From JANQPX01 sp039197065 (GTDB lineage Bacteria; Pseudomonadota; Alphaproteobacteria; Geminicoccales; Geminicoccaceae), in assembly GCA_039197065.1 (NCBI GenBank), contig JBCCUL010000008.1:62001-126000 (forward strand): a stretch of 64,000 nucleotides of DNA. Direction: 5' to 3'. The notes beneath the pieces were generated by a model. The model worked only from the letters and a program-made list of their open reading frames with translations, did no database searches and was not told the origin of the DNA. Every line of letters starts with the position of its first letter. The stretch's first letter is position 1. This document shows, piece after piece, positions 16,842 through 25,657 of this stretch. The position numbers were made by a program, and so were the translations under genes.

Positions 16842-17704
16842 CCGGAATCGAACGCATCCGCTGGACGCCGCCTGCGGACTGGAGCCAGGCCTACGACAAC
16901 CGCGCCGCCGTCGGCATGGCCGAAGTCGAGGCGTTCATCGCCCGGATCACCGCCGAAGCTGAGGACTTCCGCACCGACATGACCGCCAATGGTCGCGCCA
17001 CCATCGATCAGGCCTATGGCGACCATGAGCGCCAGCGCTACGACCTATTCCTGCCCGAAACCAGCCCGACGGCGCTTGCCGTCTTTGTGCATGGGGGGTA
17101 CTGGCGCGCCTTCGACAAGTCCTTCTGGTCCCATCTCGCCAGAGGCCCGCTTGCCCGTGGCGCCGCCGTCGCCATGCCAAGCTACCGGCTCTGCCCCGAG
17201 GTCAGGGTCAGCGACATCACCAAGGACGTTACCCGCTTCCTGGAAAAGGTCGCCTCAGACTTCGACCTGCCCATCCGCCTCGCCGGCCACTCCGCCGGCG
17301 GCCACCTCGTTACCCGCTTCGCCAGCAACGTGCTGGACCCTGCCAGCGGCGCGCTGGACCGTGGACTTTTTAGCCGCGTCGCTAAAATCGTCAGTATCAG
17401 CGGGGTTCACGATCTCAGGCCTTTGATCAAGACGGGGATGAACGATGATCTCAGGCTCGACCTGGCCGAAGCCCGCGCCGAGAGCCCGATCCTGCTGGAT
17501 CCCTTGGACGGCGTCGATCTCACCTGCTGGGCAGGTGCGGATGAGACGACCGCCTTTCGCCTGCAAAGTCACCAGCTCGCTGAAGTCTGGGGCGGCCTTG
17601 GGGTTCGAACCGAAGCGGTCGAAGCTGCGGGCCTCAATCATTTCACGGTCGTCGACGATCTTGCCGATCCCGAAAGTGCGCTTACCGAAACCCTGATGGC
17701 ATGA
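16838..17704 (+). CDS. Alpha/beta hydrolase, kynurenine-formamidase-like
   Basis: The 288-residue enzyme has an HGGYWRAFDKSFW oxyanion-hole motif (residues 85-97), the nucleophile elbow GHSAGGHL (150-157, Ser152) and a C-terminal GLNHFTVVDDL with the likely catalytic His. This HGGYW...GHSAGG arrangement is that of esterase/kynurenine formamidase-type hydrolases, which cut formamides or small esters. It overlaps its neighbours by four bases on each side (ATGA), so translation is coupled. Predicted cytosolic. Confidence 0.88.
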   Translation: MTGIERIRWTPPADWSQAYDNRAAVGMAEVEAFIARITAEAEDFRTDMTANGRATIDQAYGDHERQRYDLFLPETSPTALAVFVHGGYWRAFDKSFWSHLARGPLARGAAVAMPSYRLCPEVRVSDITKDVTRFLEKVASDFDLPIRLAGHSAGGHLVTRFASNVLDPASGALDRGLFSRVAKIVSISGVHDLRPLIKTGMNDDLRLDLAEARAESPILLDPLDGVDLTCWAGADETTAFRLQSHQLAEVWGGLGVRTEAVEAAGLNHFTVVDDLADPESALTETLMA

Positions 17705-18603
17705 CGCCGTTTCCCATCATCGATCCGCATCAGCATTTCTGGGATCTGGATGCGAACTACCTGCCCTGGCTTTCGGACGAAGAGCCGATCGCCTTCCGCT
17801 ACGGCGATTATTCAGCGTTGAAGCAGAACTATCTGCCTTCCGACTATCGGACGGACGCAGAGGGTTTCGACATCGCCGGGACCGTCTATGTCGAAGCGGA
17901 GTGGGACCCCACCGACCCGGTCGGCGAAGCCCGCTGGGTCAGCGAGCTTGCATCAGCTGCCGGCCTGCCCGCCGCCATCGTCGCCCAGGCCTGGCTGCAT
18001 CAGGAAGATGCCCCGGAAACACTGGCCGCCCTTGCCGAATTCCCAAGGGTCCGGGGCATCCGCCAAAAGCCGGCAGCTGCGCCAACGCCGGAGTCCGCGC
18101 GGCGGGGCGCCCCCCGCTCGATGGATGATCCGACGTTTCGGGATGGGTTTGCCAGACTGGAGCCGCTCGGGCTCTCCTATGATCTGCAAACGCCCTGGTG
18201 GCATCTGGATGCAGCGCTCGAGCTGGCGAGGGATTTTCCAAAGACGCAGATCATCCTGAACCACACCGGCCTGCCCGCCGATCGCAGCCCCGAAGGTCTC
18301 GACGCCTGGAGGCAGGCCATGGGAGCGCTCGCCGACGCCGGCAATGTCGCGCTCAAGATCTCCGGCCTGGGACAGCCGGGACAGCCCTGGACGACTGCGG
18401 CAAATGGGCCTGTCGTCCGAGATGCCATCAGCATGTTCGGCACGAACCGATGCATGTTCGCGAGCAATTTCCCGGTGGATGGCCTATGCGCCGACTTTCG
18501 AACGATCTTTTCGGGCTTCATGGCCATAACAGCCGACATGTCGACTGATGAGCGCCGGAAGCTCTTTTATGACAATGCGATGCGTATCTACCGGCTTGCC
18601 TAA
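17701..18603 (+). CDS. Amidohydrolase family (TIM-barrel) hydrolase
   Basis: The 300-residue protein begins IIDPHQHFWDLDANYLPWL, the HxH metal motif of amidohydrolase-2 family enzymes (lactonase/2-pyrone-4,6-dicarboxylate lactonase-like). QIILNHTGLPADR (about 180) supplies a later His and FASNFPVDGL near residue 258 the conserved Asp. Such enzymes hydrolyse lactones or decarboxylate acyclic products. It is the last gene of the FAD monooxygenase operon. A likely reaction series is hydroxylation, then ester/amide cleavage, then lactone hydrolysis, but this is inference. Confidence 0.88.
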   Translation: MTPFPIIDPHQHFWDLDANYLPWLSDEEPIAFRYGDYSALKQNYLPSDYRTDAEGFDIAGTVYVEAEWDPTDPVGEARWVSELASAAGLPAAIVAQAWLHQEDAPETLAALAEFPRVRGIRQKPAAAPTPESARRGAPRSMDDPTFRDGFARLEPLGLSYDLQTPWWHLDAALELARDFPKTQIILNHTGLPADRSPEGLDAWRQAMGALADAGNVALKISGLGQPGQPWTTAANGPVVRDAISMFGTNRCMFASNFPVDGLCADFRTIFSGFMAITADMSTDERRKLFYDNAMRIYRLA

Positions 18604-18707
18604 TAAGGTTTTGCATCAAGATCCGGCAGTAACGAACGAATAATGTTCAGTCTATGAGCAGATGCCCTTCTTTTATCTCTTGGATACGCGGGTATTCACT
18701 CTCATTG

Positions 18708-18736
18708 TTGACATAACGCCCCTATCGTTCTGTAAA
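18708..18736 (+). promoter_or_regulatory. Candidate promoter of aapJ
   Basis: TTGACA (18708-18713), a perfect -35 box, is followed after 17 bp by TGTAAA (18731-18736) as a -10 with 4 of 6 matches. It lies 40 bp upstream of the aapJ start. Confidence 0.5.
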
Positions 18737-18776
18737 CGAACGACGATCGTCTCAATGAATCCTGGGAGATTACCGG

Positions 18777-19796
18777 ATGAAACAAAAAATCACGATGACG
18801 GCGGTAGCGCTCGGCGCGTTGCTCGCCACAGGCGCAGCGGGCGCCGCGACCCTTGATGACGTCAAGGCCAAGGGTCACCTGCAGTGCGGCGTGTCCACCG
18901 GCCTTGCCGGCTTTTCCTTTACCGACGACGCCGGCGGCTGGGACGGCTTCGACGTCGACTACTGCCGCGCCCTCGCTGCTGCGGTCTTCGGTGATCGCGA
19001 AGCGGTAAAGTTCTCGCCGACCACCGGCAAGACCCGTTTCACCGCGCTCGCTTCCGGCGAGATCGACGTGCTGGCCCGGAACACCACCTGGACGTTCAGC
19101 CGCGACAACGACCTGAAGTTCACCTTCATCGGCGTCAACTACTATGACGGCCAGGGCTTCATGGTCCCCGCGGAGCTCGGCGTGAGCTCGGCGACCGAGC
19201 TCGACGGCGCCACCATCTGCATCCAGACCGGCACCACCACCGAGCTCAACCTTGCGGACTACTTCCGCGCCAACGGCATGAGCTACGAGCCGGTGCCGAT
19301 CGAAACCAATGCGGAAGCGCAGCAGAAATATCTCTCCAATGCCTGCGACGCCTACACCACGGACGCTTCAGGCCTGGCTGCCACCCGCGCCACCTTCGAG
19401 GATCCCGCAGCCCATGTGATTTTGCCGGAGATCATCTCCAAGGAGCCGCTCGGCCCGGTGGTTCGCCACGGCGACAATCAGTGGGGCGACATCGCCCGCT
19501 GGGTGCTGAACGCTCTGGTGGTTGCCGAAGAAAAGGGCATCACCGCCGAGAATGTCGAGGACATGGCCGCGAACAGCGAGGATCCTGAGATCCGCCGTCT
19601 GCTCGGTGTCGAGGGTGACCTCGGCGCGATGGTCGGCCTGGAGTCGGGATGGGCGAAGAGCGCCATTCTCGCCGGCGGCAATTATGGCGAGATCTTCGAT
19701 CGCCATCTGGGTCCGGACACCCCCATCGCCCTGGCGCGCGGCCTGAACGCGCAATGGACGGACGGCGGCATCCTCTACGCCCCGCCCTTCCGCTAG
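18777..19796 (+). CDS. aapJ: General L-amino acid ABC transporter, periplasmic binding protein
   Basis: The 339-residue protein has a Sec signal peptide (MKQKITMTAVALGALLATGA, cleavage near residue 23) and a family 3 solute-binding domain: LDDVKAKGHLQCGVSTGLAGFSF, then GFDVDYCRALAAAVFGD and ARNTTWTFSRD, typical of AapJ/BztA. It captures many L-amino acids in the periplasm for the AapQM permease. A terminator-like hairpin follows it, which would make the abundant binding protein exceed the membrane components. Confidence 0.95.
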   Translation: MKQKITMTAVALGALLATGAAGAATLDDVKAKGHLQCGVSTGLAGFSFTDDAGGWDGFDVDYCRALAAAVFGDREAVKFSPTTGKTRFTALASGEIDVLARNTTWTFSRDNDLKFTFIGVNYYDGQGFMVPAELGVSSATELDGATICIQTGTTTELNLADYFRANGMSYEPVPIETNAEAQQKYLSNACDAYTTDASGLAATRATFEDPAAHVILPEIISKEPLGPVVRHGDNQWGDIARWVLNALVVAEEKGITAENVEDMAANSEDPEIRRLLGVEGDLGAMVGLESGWAKSAILAGGNYGEIFDRHLGPDTPIALARGLNAQWTDGGILYAPPFR

Positions 19797-19804
19797 GATA
19801 ACCA

Positions 19805-19840
19805 ATGGGCGCGTTCTTCGGGACGCGCCCATTTCTTTTC
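19805..19840 (+). terminator. Hairpin terminator/attenuator after aapJ
   Basis: ATGGGCGCGT (19805-19814) pairs perfectly with ACGCGCCCAT (19823-19832) over an 8-nt loop and is followed by TTCTTTTC. It stands between aapJ and aapQ, so probably allows partial read-through. Confidence 0.85.
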
Positions 19841-19975
19841 TGCCCGTTTCCGACAACGACATCCGACCCTATACTCAACCAATAAGCAGAGCCCGCCGAC
19901 ACAAGGCACGGTTCTTGCTCATAATATTCCAAGAGGGGGGCTCCTCCCTCGAGTTAGGGCTTGGAAAGGAGCGTC

Positions 19976-21211
19976 ATGGCCGTCGCATCAGCCGCAGCAC
20001 CTGAGACCTTTCGCTTAGGCATGCTGCTCTCCGATACACGCTATCGGGGCTACACCATCCAAGTCATCGCCTTCATGCTGCTGATGCTGTTCTTCGGCTG
20101 GCTGATTTCCAATACCATCAGCAATCTCGAAGCCCTCGGCAAAGAGTTCGGCTTCGGCTTTCTGAGAGAACCCGCCTCTTACGACATCAACCAGCGCCTG
20201 ATCGAGTACACCTCGCGCTCCAGCCACGCCCGCGCCGCTGTGGTCGGGATCCTGAACACGCTCCTGGTCGCGGTGCTCGGCTGTATCCTCGCCACCGTGA
20301 TCGGCGTGGTCGCCGGCGTGCTCCGGCTCTCCAAGAACTGGCTCGTGGCCAAGTTGATGTCGGTTTACATCGAGGTGGTCCGCAACGTTCCGGTGCTGCT
20401 GCAGATCATCCTGTTCAGCGCCGTCATCAACGAGACCCTGTCCTCACCACGTCAGGCCGAGCCCTGGTTCGACGGCGCGCTGGTGATGACCAATCGCGGC
20501 TTCTATTTCCCGCAGCCGCTGTTCACCAATTCGCTCGGCTCCATCCACATCGGCGAGCTGTTCTGGCTCAATCTCAACTTCGTCGCCGTGGTGATCGTGC
20601 TGGCGCTCAGCATCATGGCGGGCAAGGCGTATGCCAAATGGGCCCATGCCAAGCAGGACGCCACCGGCGAGGCGCAGCCGATCTTCTGGGTCAGGACCGC
20701 CATCCTGCTGGTGCCGTTCGCCGTCTTGATGGTCGTTCTCGGCCTTCACTTCGGCTATCCCGAACTCAAGGGCTTCAACTACCAGGGCGGCATCTTCGCC
20801 CGCGAGAGCCTGATCGCACTTTGGCTGGCGCTTTCGATCTACACCGGCGCCTTCATCGCCGAGAACGTGCGCGCCGGCATCCAGGCGGTGAACAAAGGAC
20901 AGACCGAAGCCGCGGCAGCGCTCGGCTTTCGCCCAAACCGCATCATGAGCCTGATCGTCCTTCCCCAGGCCCTTCGCGTGATCATCCCGCCGCTGATCTC
21001 GCAGTATCTGAACCTCACCAAGAACTCGTCGCTGGCGATCGCCGTCGGCTATATGGACGCCACCGGCACGCTTGGCGGCATCACCCTCAATCAGACAGGC
21101 CGCGAGATGGAATGTCTGATGCTGCTGATGCTGTTCTATCTCATCGTTTCGCTGCTGATATCAGCAGCGATGAACTTGTACAATAACCGCGTCAAGCTGG
21201 TGGAGAGATGA
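19976..21211 (+). CDS. aapQ: General L-amino acid ABC transporter permease AapQ
   Basis: ATG at 19976 with AAAGGAG upstream gives 411 residues. It has an N-terminal membrane helix (IQVIAFMLLMLFFGWLISNT), a large loop, and the HisM/GlnP-type permease fold ending with FIAENVRAGIQAVNKGQTEAAAALGF, the EAA coupling loop, followed by LPQALRVIIPPLISQYLNLTKNSSLA. It forms the inner-membrane channel with AapM. An earlier in-frame TTG at 19961 lies within the ribosome binding region and is rejected. It is two bases from aapM. Confidence 0.95.
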   Translation: MAVASAAAPETFRLGMLLSDTRYRGYTIQVIAFMLLMLFFGWLISNTISNLEALGKEFGFGFLREPASYDINQRLIEYTSRSSHARAAVVGILNTLLVAVLGCILATVIGVVAGVLRLSKNWLVAKLMSVYIEVVRNVPVLLQIILFSAVINETLSSPRQAEPWFDGALVMTNRGFYFPQPLFTNSLGSIHIGELFWLNLNFVAVVIVLALSIMAGKAYAKWAHAKQDATGEAQPIFWVRTAILLVPFAVLMVVLGLHFGYPELKGFNYQGGIFARESLIALWLALSIYTGAFIAENVRAGIQAVNKGQTEAAAALGFRPNRIMSLIVLPQALRVIIPPLISQYLNLTKNSSLAIAVGYMDATGTLGGITLNQTGREMECLMLLMLFYLIVSLLISAAMNLYNNRVKLVER

Positions 21212-21212
21212 G

Positions 21213-22511
21213 ATGAGCGATCCCACCCGCACCATCGCCTTCGTCGCTGACAAACAGATCCCCGCGTCAGACCCGCCTGCCCGCGACTCGGGCCTGATGC
21301 TCTGGGCGCGGCAGAACCTGGCGTCTTCGCCGCTCAACATCGCGCTCTCGGTCATCTCGATTGCGCTGATTGCCTGGATCCTGCCGCCGATCTTCAAATG
21401 GGCCTTCGTCGACGCCGTCTGGTCGGCGGGCAGCCTCAGGGAATGCCGCGAGATCAACGCCGACGGCGCCTGCTGGGCGATGATCAATGAACGCTGGATG
21501 CAATACACCTTCGGCTTCTATCCGGCGGCCTTGATCTGGCGCCCGATCCTCTGCTTCTTCCTCATGCTCGCAGCGCTTGCCCCCGTCCTGTTCGACCGCA
21601 TCCCGCGCCGCTTCCTGATTCTGACGGTTCTCTTCCCCTTCATCGCCTATTGGCTGATCTGGGGCGGCAGCTTCTGGTTCGCCGCCGGCATCGTGCTCGG
21701 ACCGGTCATTGGCTTCTTCGCCTTCAATGCCGTCAACAGGATCGGCGGCATGCTGCCGGCCCTGATCATCGGCATTCTGGTGACGCTGCTCTGGTGGGCA
21801 ATCGGCATCGAGCTGTTCGACAACATCGTCTCCGCCATTCTCCCCATCGCCCTTCAGAGGGTCTCCTCGGATCAGCTCGGCGGCTTTCTTCTGACCTTCA
21901 TCATCGGGGTCACCGGCATTGCCGCCTCCTTCCCGATCGGCGTCGCCCTGGCGCTTGGCCGCCAGTCGAACCTGATCTTCATCAAGGCGGTCTCGGTGAT
22001 GTTCATCGAGTTCATCCGCGGCGTGCCGCTGATCACCCTTCTGTTCGTCGCCTCGACGGTCCTGAACTACTTCCTGCCGCCCGGCACCACCTTCGACCTG
22101 GTCCTGCGCGTTTTGATCATGGTGACGCTGTTTGCCTCCGCCTATCAGGCCGAGGTGATCAGAGGCGGCCTCGCGGCCCTCCCCCGCGGCCAATATGAAG
22201 CCGCCCATGCGCTCGGGCTCGACTACTGGAAATCCATGCGTCTGATCATCCTCCCCCAGGCGCTCAAGATCTCGATCCCGGGCATCGTCAACAACTGCAT
22301 CGGCCTCTTCAAGGACACGACGCTGGTGATCATCATCGGCCTCCTCGACCCGCTCGGCCTCACCACCACCATTCGCGCCACCCAGGAATGGAACGGCATC
22401 GTGGTCGAGCCCTATGTGTTCATCGCCGTCTTCTTCTTCATCTTCTGCTTCGGCATGTCCCAATATTCCGCCTACCTGGAGCGAAAGCTCGAAACCGGCC
22501 ATAGGTCATGA
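21213..22511 (+). CDS. aapM: General L-amino acid ABC transporter permease AapM
   Basis: The 432-residue second permease has several extra N-terminal helices (FLILTVLFPFIAYWLIWGGSFW; MLPALIIGILVTLLWWAIGIELF) before the conserved permease core FIEFIRGVPLITLLFVAS and EAAHALGLDYWKSMRLIILPQALKISIPGIVNN with the EAA loop. Paired with AapQ, it moves amino acids across the inner membrane. Its stop overlaps the start of the small repeat-encoded reading frame. Confidence 0.95.
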   Translation: MSDPTRTIAFVADKQIPASDPPARDSGLMLWARQNLASSPLNIALSVISIALIAWILPPIFKWAFVDAVWSAGSLRECREINADGACWAMINERWMQYTFGFYPAALIWRPILCFFLMLAALAPVLFDRIPRRFLILTVLFPFIAYWLIWGGSFWFAAGIVLGPVIGFFAFNAVNRIGGMLPALIIGILVTLLWWAIGIELFDNIVSAILPIALQRVSSDQLGGFLLTFIIGVTGIAASFPIGVALALGRQSNLIFIKAVSVMFIEFIRGVPLITLLFVASTVLNYFLPPGTTFDLVLRVLIMVTLFASAYQAEVIRGGLAALPRGQYEAAHALGLDYWKSMRLIILPQALKISIPGIVNNCIGLFKDTTLVIIIGLLDPLGLTTTIRATQEWNGIVVEPYVFIAVFFFIFCFGMSQYSAYLERKLETGHRS

Positions 22512-22750
22512 CGATGACCTCGTTGAATGGACCTCGCCAAGTGAAGGCCGCCTCCGTGGAGGTCCTTCAGCCTGATCCAGTGACGGCCCAAGTCGACGAA
22601 CCGGCCGTGCCGGCTGGACCTCGCCAAGTGAAGGCTGCCTCCATGGAGGTCCTTCAGCTTGATCCAGTAACGGCCCAAGTCGACGAACCGGTCGTGCCGG
22701 CTGGACCTCGCCAAATGAACGACGCTTTCGTGGAGAACCTTCATGTCTGA
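22508..22750 (+). CDS. Small repeat protein bridging aapM and aapP (possible)
   Basis: The frame opens with an ATGA overlap on aapM and ends in an eight-base overlap with aapP. The 80-residue product is two full and one shortened copy of a 29-residue unit starting GPRQVKAASVEVLQPDPVTA, with Asp/Val/Pro-rich ends. I do not recognise the sequence. The exact multiple-of-three repeat and fit between the two overlaps support translation, but the frame could also simply be an open stretch in a repeat that keeps ribosomes moving between aapM and aapP. Confidence 0.4.
   Translation: MTMTSLNGPRQVKAASVEVLQPDPVTAQVDEPAVPAGPRQVKAASMEVLQLDPVTAQVDEPVVPAGPRQMNDAFVENLHV
22529..22750 (+). repeat. 87-bp tandem repeat, 2.5 copies, between aapM and aapP
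   Basis: Unit one (22529-22615) and unit two (22616-22702) differ at only a few positions; unit three (22703-22750) is shorter and more degraded. Each full unit also has GGACCTC near its start and GAGGTCC about 30 bp later, so every copy can form a hairpin. The aapP start codon lies in the third copy, where CTTCAGCCTGATCC has become CTTCATGTCTGATCC. Confidence 0.95.
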
Positions 22751-23534
22751 TCCCGCCGTCCAGGCCTCGAACGGCTCAGCCGCACCGACATTGAGCAACG
22801 AAGTCGCTATCACGATCCAGGACATGAACAAGTGGTATGGCTCGTTCCATGTGCTCCGGGACATCAATCTCACCGTCTATCGCGGCGAGCGCATCGTCAT
22901 CTGCGGACCGTCCGGCTCCGGCAAATCGACGCTGATCCGCTGCATCAACGCCCTTGAAGAGCACCAGAAGGGCAGCATCGAGGTCGACGGCACCCTTCTG
23001 TCCTCGGACCTGAAGAACATCGACACGATCCGCTCCGAAGTCGGCATGGTCTTTCAGCACTTCAACCTGTTCCCGCACCTCACCATCCTGGAAAACTGCA
23101 CGCTCGCGCCAATCTGGGTCAGGAAGACCCCGAAGGAGGAGGCCGAGGAAACCGCGATGCATTTCCTTACCAAGGTCAAGATCCCGGAACAGGCGAGCAA
23201 ATATCCGGGTCAGCTCTCCGGCGGTCAGCAGCAGCGCGTCGCGATTGCCCGCTCCCTTTGCATGAAGCCGCGCATCATGTTGTTCGACGAGCCCACCTCC
23301 GCCCTCGATCCCGAGATGATTAAGGAGGTGCTCGACACCATGATCGAGCTCGCCGAAGACGGCATGACCATGCTCTGCGTCACCCACGAAATGGGCTTCG
23401 CCCGCCAGGTGGCTCACCGCGTGATCTTCATGGACGAAGGCCAGGTCGTCGAGCAGAACGAGCCAGAACCCTTCTTCTCCAACCCGCAAAACGACCGCAC
23501 CAAGCTCTTCCTGAGCCAGATCCTCGGCCATTGA
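22743..23534 (+). CDS. aapP: General L-amino acid ABC transporter ATP-binding protein AapP
   Basis: The 263-residue ATPase has Walker A GPSGSGKSTLIRC near residue 58, the Q-loop VFQHFNLFPHLT near 105, signature QLSGGQQQRVAIARSL near 158, Walker B IMLFDEPTSALDPEM near 180, and switch TLCVTH-type MLCVTHEMGFARQ near 213. It powers the Aap importer. A leading unstructured stretch of about 22 residues precedes the domain. Its start overlaps the repeat-coded small frame, indicating probable translation coupling. Confidence 0.96.
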   Translation: MSDPAVQASNGSAAPTLSNEVAITIQDMNKWYGSFHVLRDINLTVYRGERIVICGPSGSGKSTLIRCINALEEHQKGSIEVDGTLLSSDLKNIDTIRSEVGMVFQHFNLFPHLTILENCTLAPIWVRKTPKEEAEETAMHFLTKVKIPEQASKYPGQLSGGQQQRVAIARSLCMKPRIMLFDEPTSALDPEMIKEVLDTMIELAEDGMTMLCVTHEMGFARQVAHRVIFMDEGQVVEQNEPEPFFSNPQNDRTKLFLSQILGH

Positions 23535-23657
23535 CCGGACGCCGTTCGGCATTGACGCTGCCGCGGTCTTTTCGGAGCGGCCCGGTTTCAGATTGGCGGC
23601 GTTGCGGCTATTGTCTGGTGCAGGGTGAAGTAAACGTTTACGAGGTCGACGCTCGAC

Positions 23658-23930
23658 ATGCAGTTCATGGTGATCGAGACGTTTCGCAACCAGGACGCCA
23701 GGGCCGTCTACACCCGCCTTCGCGATAAGGGGCGGGCGCTGCCGGACGGGCTGACCTTCGTAAGTTCCTGGATCACTGCCGATCTGGACCGCTGCTTCCA
23801 GATCATGGAATGCGAGGACATCACCCTCCTTCAGCGTTGGGTTACCGAATGGTCGGACCTCGTCCACTTCGAGATCGTGCCGGTAACATCGGGCGCTGAG
23901 ACCATGGCTGCAGTCTTGGGAGACGTCTAG
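23658..23930 (+). CDS. DUF3303 family protein
   Basis: The 90-residue protein begins MQFMVIETFRNQDARAVYTRL and contains GLTFVSSWITADLDRCFQIME and ITLLQRWVTEWSDLVHFEIVPV, the sequence pattern of DUF3303 domains (dimeric alpha/beta barrel-like fold, unknown role). It lies 120 bp after aapP and may be read by leakage from that operon. A bidirectional hairpin follows it. Confidence 0.85.
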   Translation: MQFMVIETFRNQDARAVYTRLRDKGRALPDGLTFVSSWITADLDRCFQIMECEDITLLQRWVTEWSDLVHFEIVPVTSGAETMAAVLGDV

Positions 23931-23991
23931 AGCAACTTCCGATCGCAAGCGATCGAAACAGATGCTCTATCTATTTGTTTCACTGCGTTTT

Positions 23992-24025
23992 CTTTTCGAT
24001 CAAGTAGTTCCACTTGATCGAAAAG
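23992..24025. terminator. Perfect hairpin, likely bidirectional terminator
   Basis: CTTTTCGATCAAGT (23992-24005) and ACTTGATCGAAAAG (24012-24025) are perfect complements over a six-base loop, with T/A-rich ends on both strands. It separates the convergent DUF3303 and flavin oxidoreductase genes. A smaller GATCG-CAAG-CGATC hairpin is just upstream (about 23940-23954). Confidence 0.85.
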
Positions 24026-24108
24026 AGCTCTAGCCGCGGCTCTCAAACAGCGACAGACGAAACATCGCTCCTGTCCGCTAGGCCAACGCCCTCCACACAA
24101 CAATCCGC

Positions 24109-25479
24109 TTAGGCTGCAGGCCGAATATTCTGGTTCTGCCGGAACAGATTCTTGGGATCATAGCGCCGCTTCAGCGCTTCCAGCCGCGCGAGGTTCGAGC
24201 CATAGGCCGCTTCACTCCGCCCCCCGCGCTCGGCGATGAAATTGACGTAAGCGCCGCCATCCGCGTCCTCGTCCAGGCTGGCGCCCGTCTCTTCGATCCA
24301 GGCAAGACAGCGAGCATCATCCGCCGAAGACCGCCAGCGTACACCTGGGGTGACGACGACACCTGCGTCCCGATGCGGAAAGGCGGTGGCGTCGCTTGCG
24401 ACATCGGCGATCTTACCGCCGAGCTGACAGATCAGCATGTCCGTCTCCGGCGTCGGCATGGTCGCCGCTATCGAGACCAGCTTGTCGATGGTGACGTCCG
24501 GCAGCCGCTTGAAATTGCTGGACTTCCAGTAGTTGCGAAGCCCCTTTTCGTAGGTCTGGTCCAGGATCTGCTGGGCGTCGGCATAGCGCATCGGACCGAC
24601 GGCATGACCGATCGACTGACCGAAGTCGCGAATGGGCGCCAGCACCGCTTCGCCCACGGCCGGATCGCCGGCATAGCATTGCATCAACGTCAGCACCTTC
24701 GCGCCGTGATGACGCTCCTCCAGGAATGGCAGGGGTGGCGCCGTCAGCAGATCAGCCCAGACGCAGCATTCCCTTGGCGCGTCCTCGATGAACGCGCCGT
24801 AATGGCGGAGCACGTCGCCAGCGTCCTCCAGGCGAAAGACGGTGGGGCCGAAGAGAATCGGATCCGGGAGATCGTGCAGGCGAAACAGGAAGGAGGTGGC
24901 GATGCCGAAATTGCCGCTGCCGCCGCGAAGCCCCCAGAAGAGGTCGGGATGGCTCTCCGCGCTCGCTGTGATCAGCGCGCCGTCCGCGGTCACCAGATCG
25001 ACCGCAACAAGATTGTCAGCGGCAAGGCCGTGCAGCCTTGCAAGCCAACCGAAACCGCCGCCGAGCGTAAGCCCGGCGACGCCGGTGGAGGACACCACAC
25101 CGCCCGGCGTGACCAGGCCAAAGGCGCTGGTCTCGTGGTCGAGGTCGTACAGCGTGGCCCCGCCCTGGACCCTTGCGGTTCGCTTGATCGGATCGACATG
25201 GACGGCGCGCATCGGGGAGAGATCGATCATCAGCCCGTCATCGGCAAGCGCTGTGCCGGCGACATTGTGCCCACCGCCGCGCACCGAGATCGGAAGGCCG
25301 CTCGCCTCCCCGAAACGCGCGGCTGCGATGACGTCGGCGACGCCGGCGGCCTGAACGATGACGGCAGGGCGCTTATCGATCAGCGCATTCCAGATCGCCC
25401 TCGCGTCGTCAAAGCCGTGATCGGCGGACTCGAGAACGCGGCCGCGAACGCTGGTTTTCAGGGCTTCGAGGTCATGCAT
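24109..25479 (-). CDS. FAD-binding oxidoreductase of berberine-bridge (BBE) type
   Basis: From ATG at 25479, about 10 bp from TAAGGAGGA, the protein is 456 residues. It has the PCMH FAD-binding fold with VRGGGHNVAG (residues 67-75); His71 is where this family binds FAD covalently. It continues with SSTGVAGLTLGGGFGWL and ends in the berberine-like YGSNLARLEALKRRYDPKNLFR. Members oxidise alcohols, sugars or alkaloid-like compounds. An alternative start is ATG at 25488. A divergent HxlR-type regulator adjoins its promoter region and probably controls it. Confidence 0.92.
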   Translation of the reverse strand: MHDLEALKTSVRGRVLESADHGFDDARAIWNALIDKRPAVIVQAAGVADVIAAARFGEASGLPISVRGGGHNVAGTALADDGLMIDLSPMRAVHVDPIKRTARVQGGATLYDLDHETSAFGLVTPGGVVSSTGVAGLTLGGGFGWLARLHGLAADNLVAVDLVTADGALITASAESHPDLFWGLRGGSGNFGIATSFLFRLHDLPDPILFGPTVFRLEDAGDVLRHYGAFIEDAPRECCVWADLLTAPPLPFLEERHHGAKVLTLMQCYAGDPAVGEAVLAPIRDFGQSIGHAVGPMRYADAQQILDQTYEKGLRNYWKSSNFKRLPDVTIDKLVSIAATMPTPETDMLICQLGGKIADVASDATAFPHRDAGVVVTPGVRWRSSADDARCLAWIEETGASLDEDADGGAYVNFIAERGGRSEAAYGSNLARLEALKRRYDPKNLFRQNQNIRPAA

Positions 25480-25657
25480 GGCGCTCATCCTCCTTAGTTC
25501 TTCATCCTTAAATCGATCGCTTGCCCAAGCTTGATCCCAGGGCGGCGGCAAAAAAACTGAAATATCTGTAGTGCTACAGATTTTGTAGTTGCAGGTGCGC
25601 ACAAGCCTTGCAAACCTTCATCCAGGCTCATCGAGCGAATTTTGGGGAGGGAGATCG

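Noticed and set aside
21267..22502. A 411-codon minus-strand open frame opposite aapM
   Set aside because: Composition is Asp/Gly/Glu/Arg-rich without domains; aapM is clear on the other strand.
22529..22750. Possible CRISPR-like array
   Set aside because: Repeats are contiguous 87-bp units without spacers and there are no cas genes.
22472..22873. Minus-strand frame with its own repeat pattern through the 87-bp repeats
   Set aside because: The repeat being a multiple of three opens all frames; the plus-strand frame has overlaps with aapM and aapP, this one has no context.
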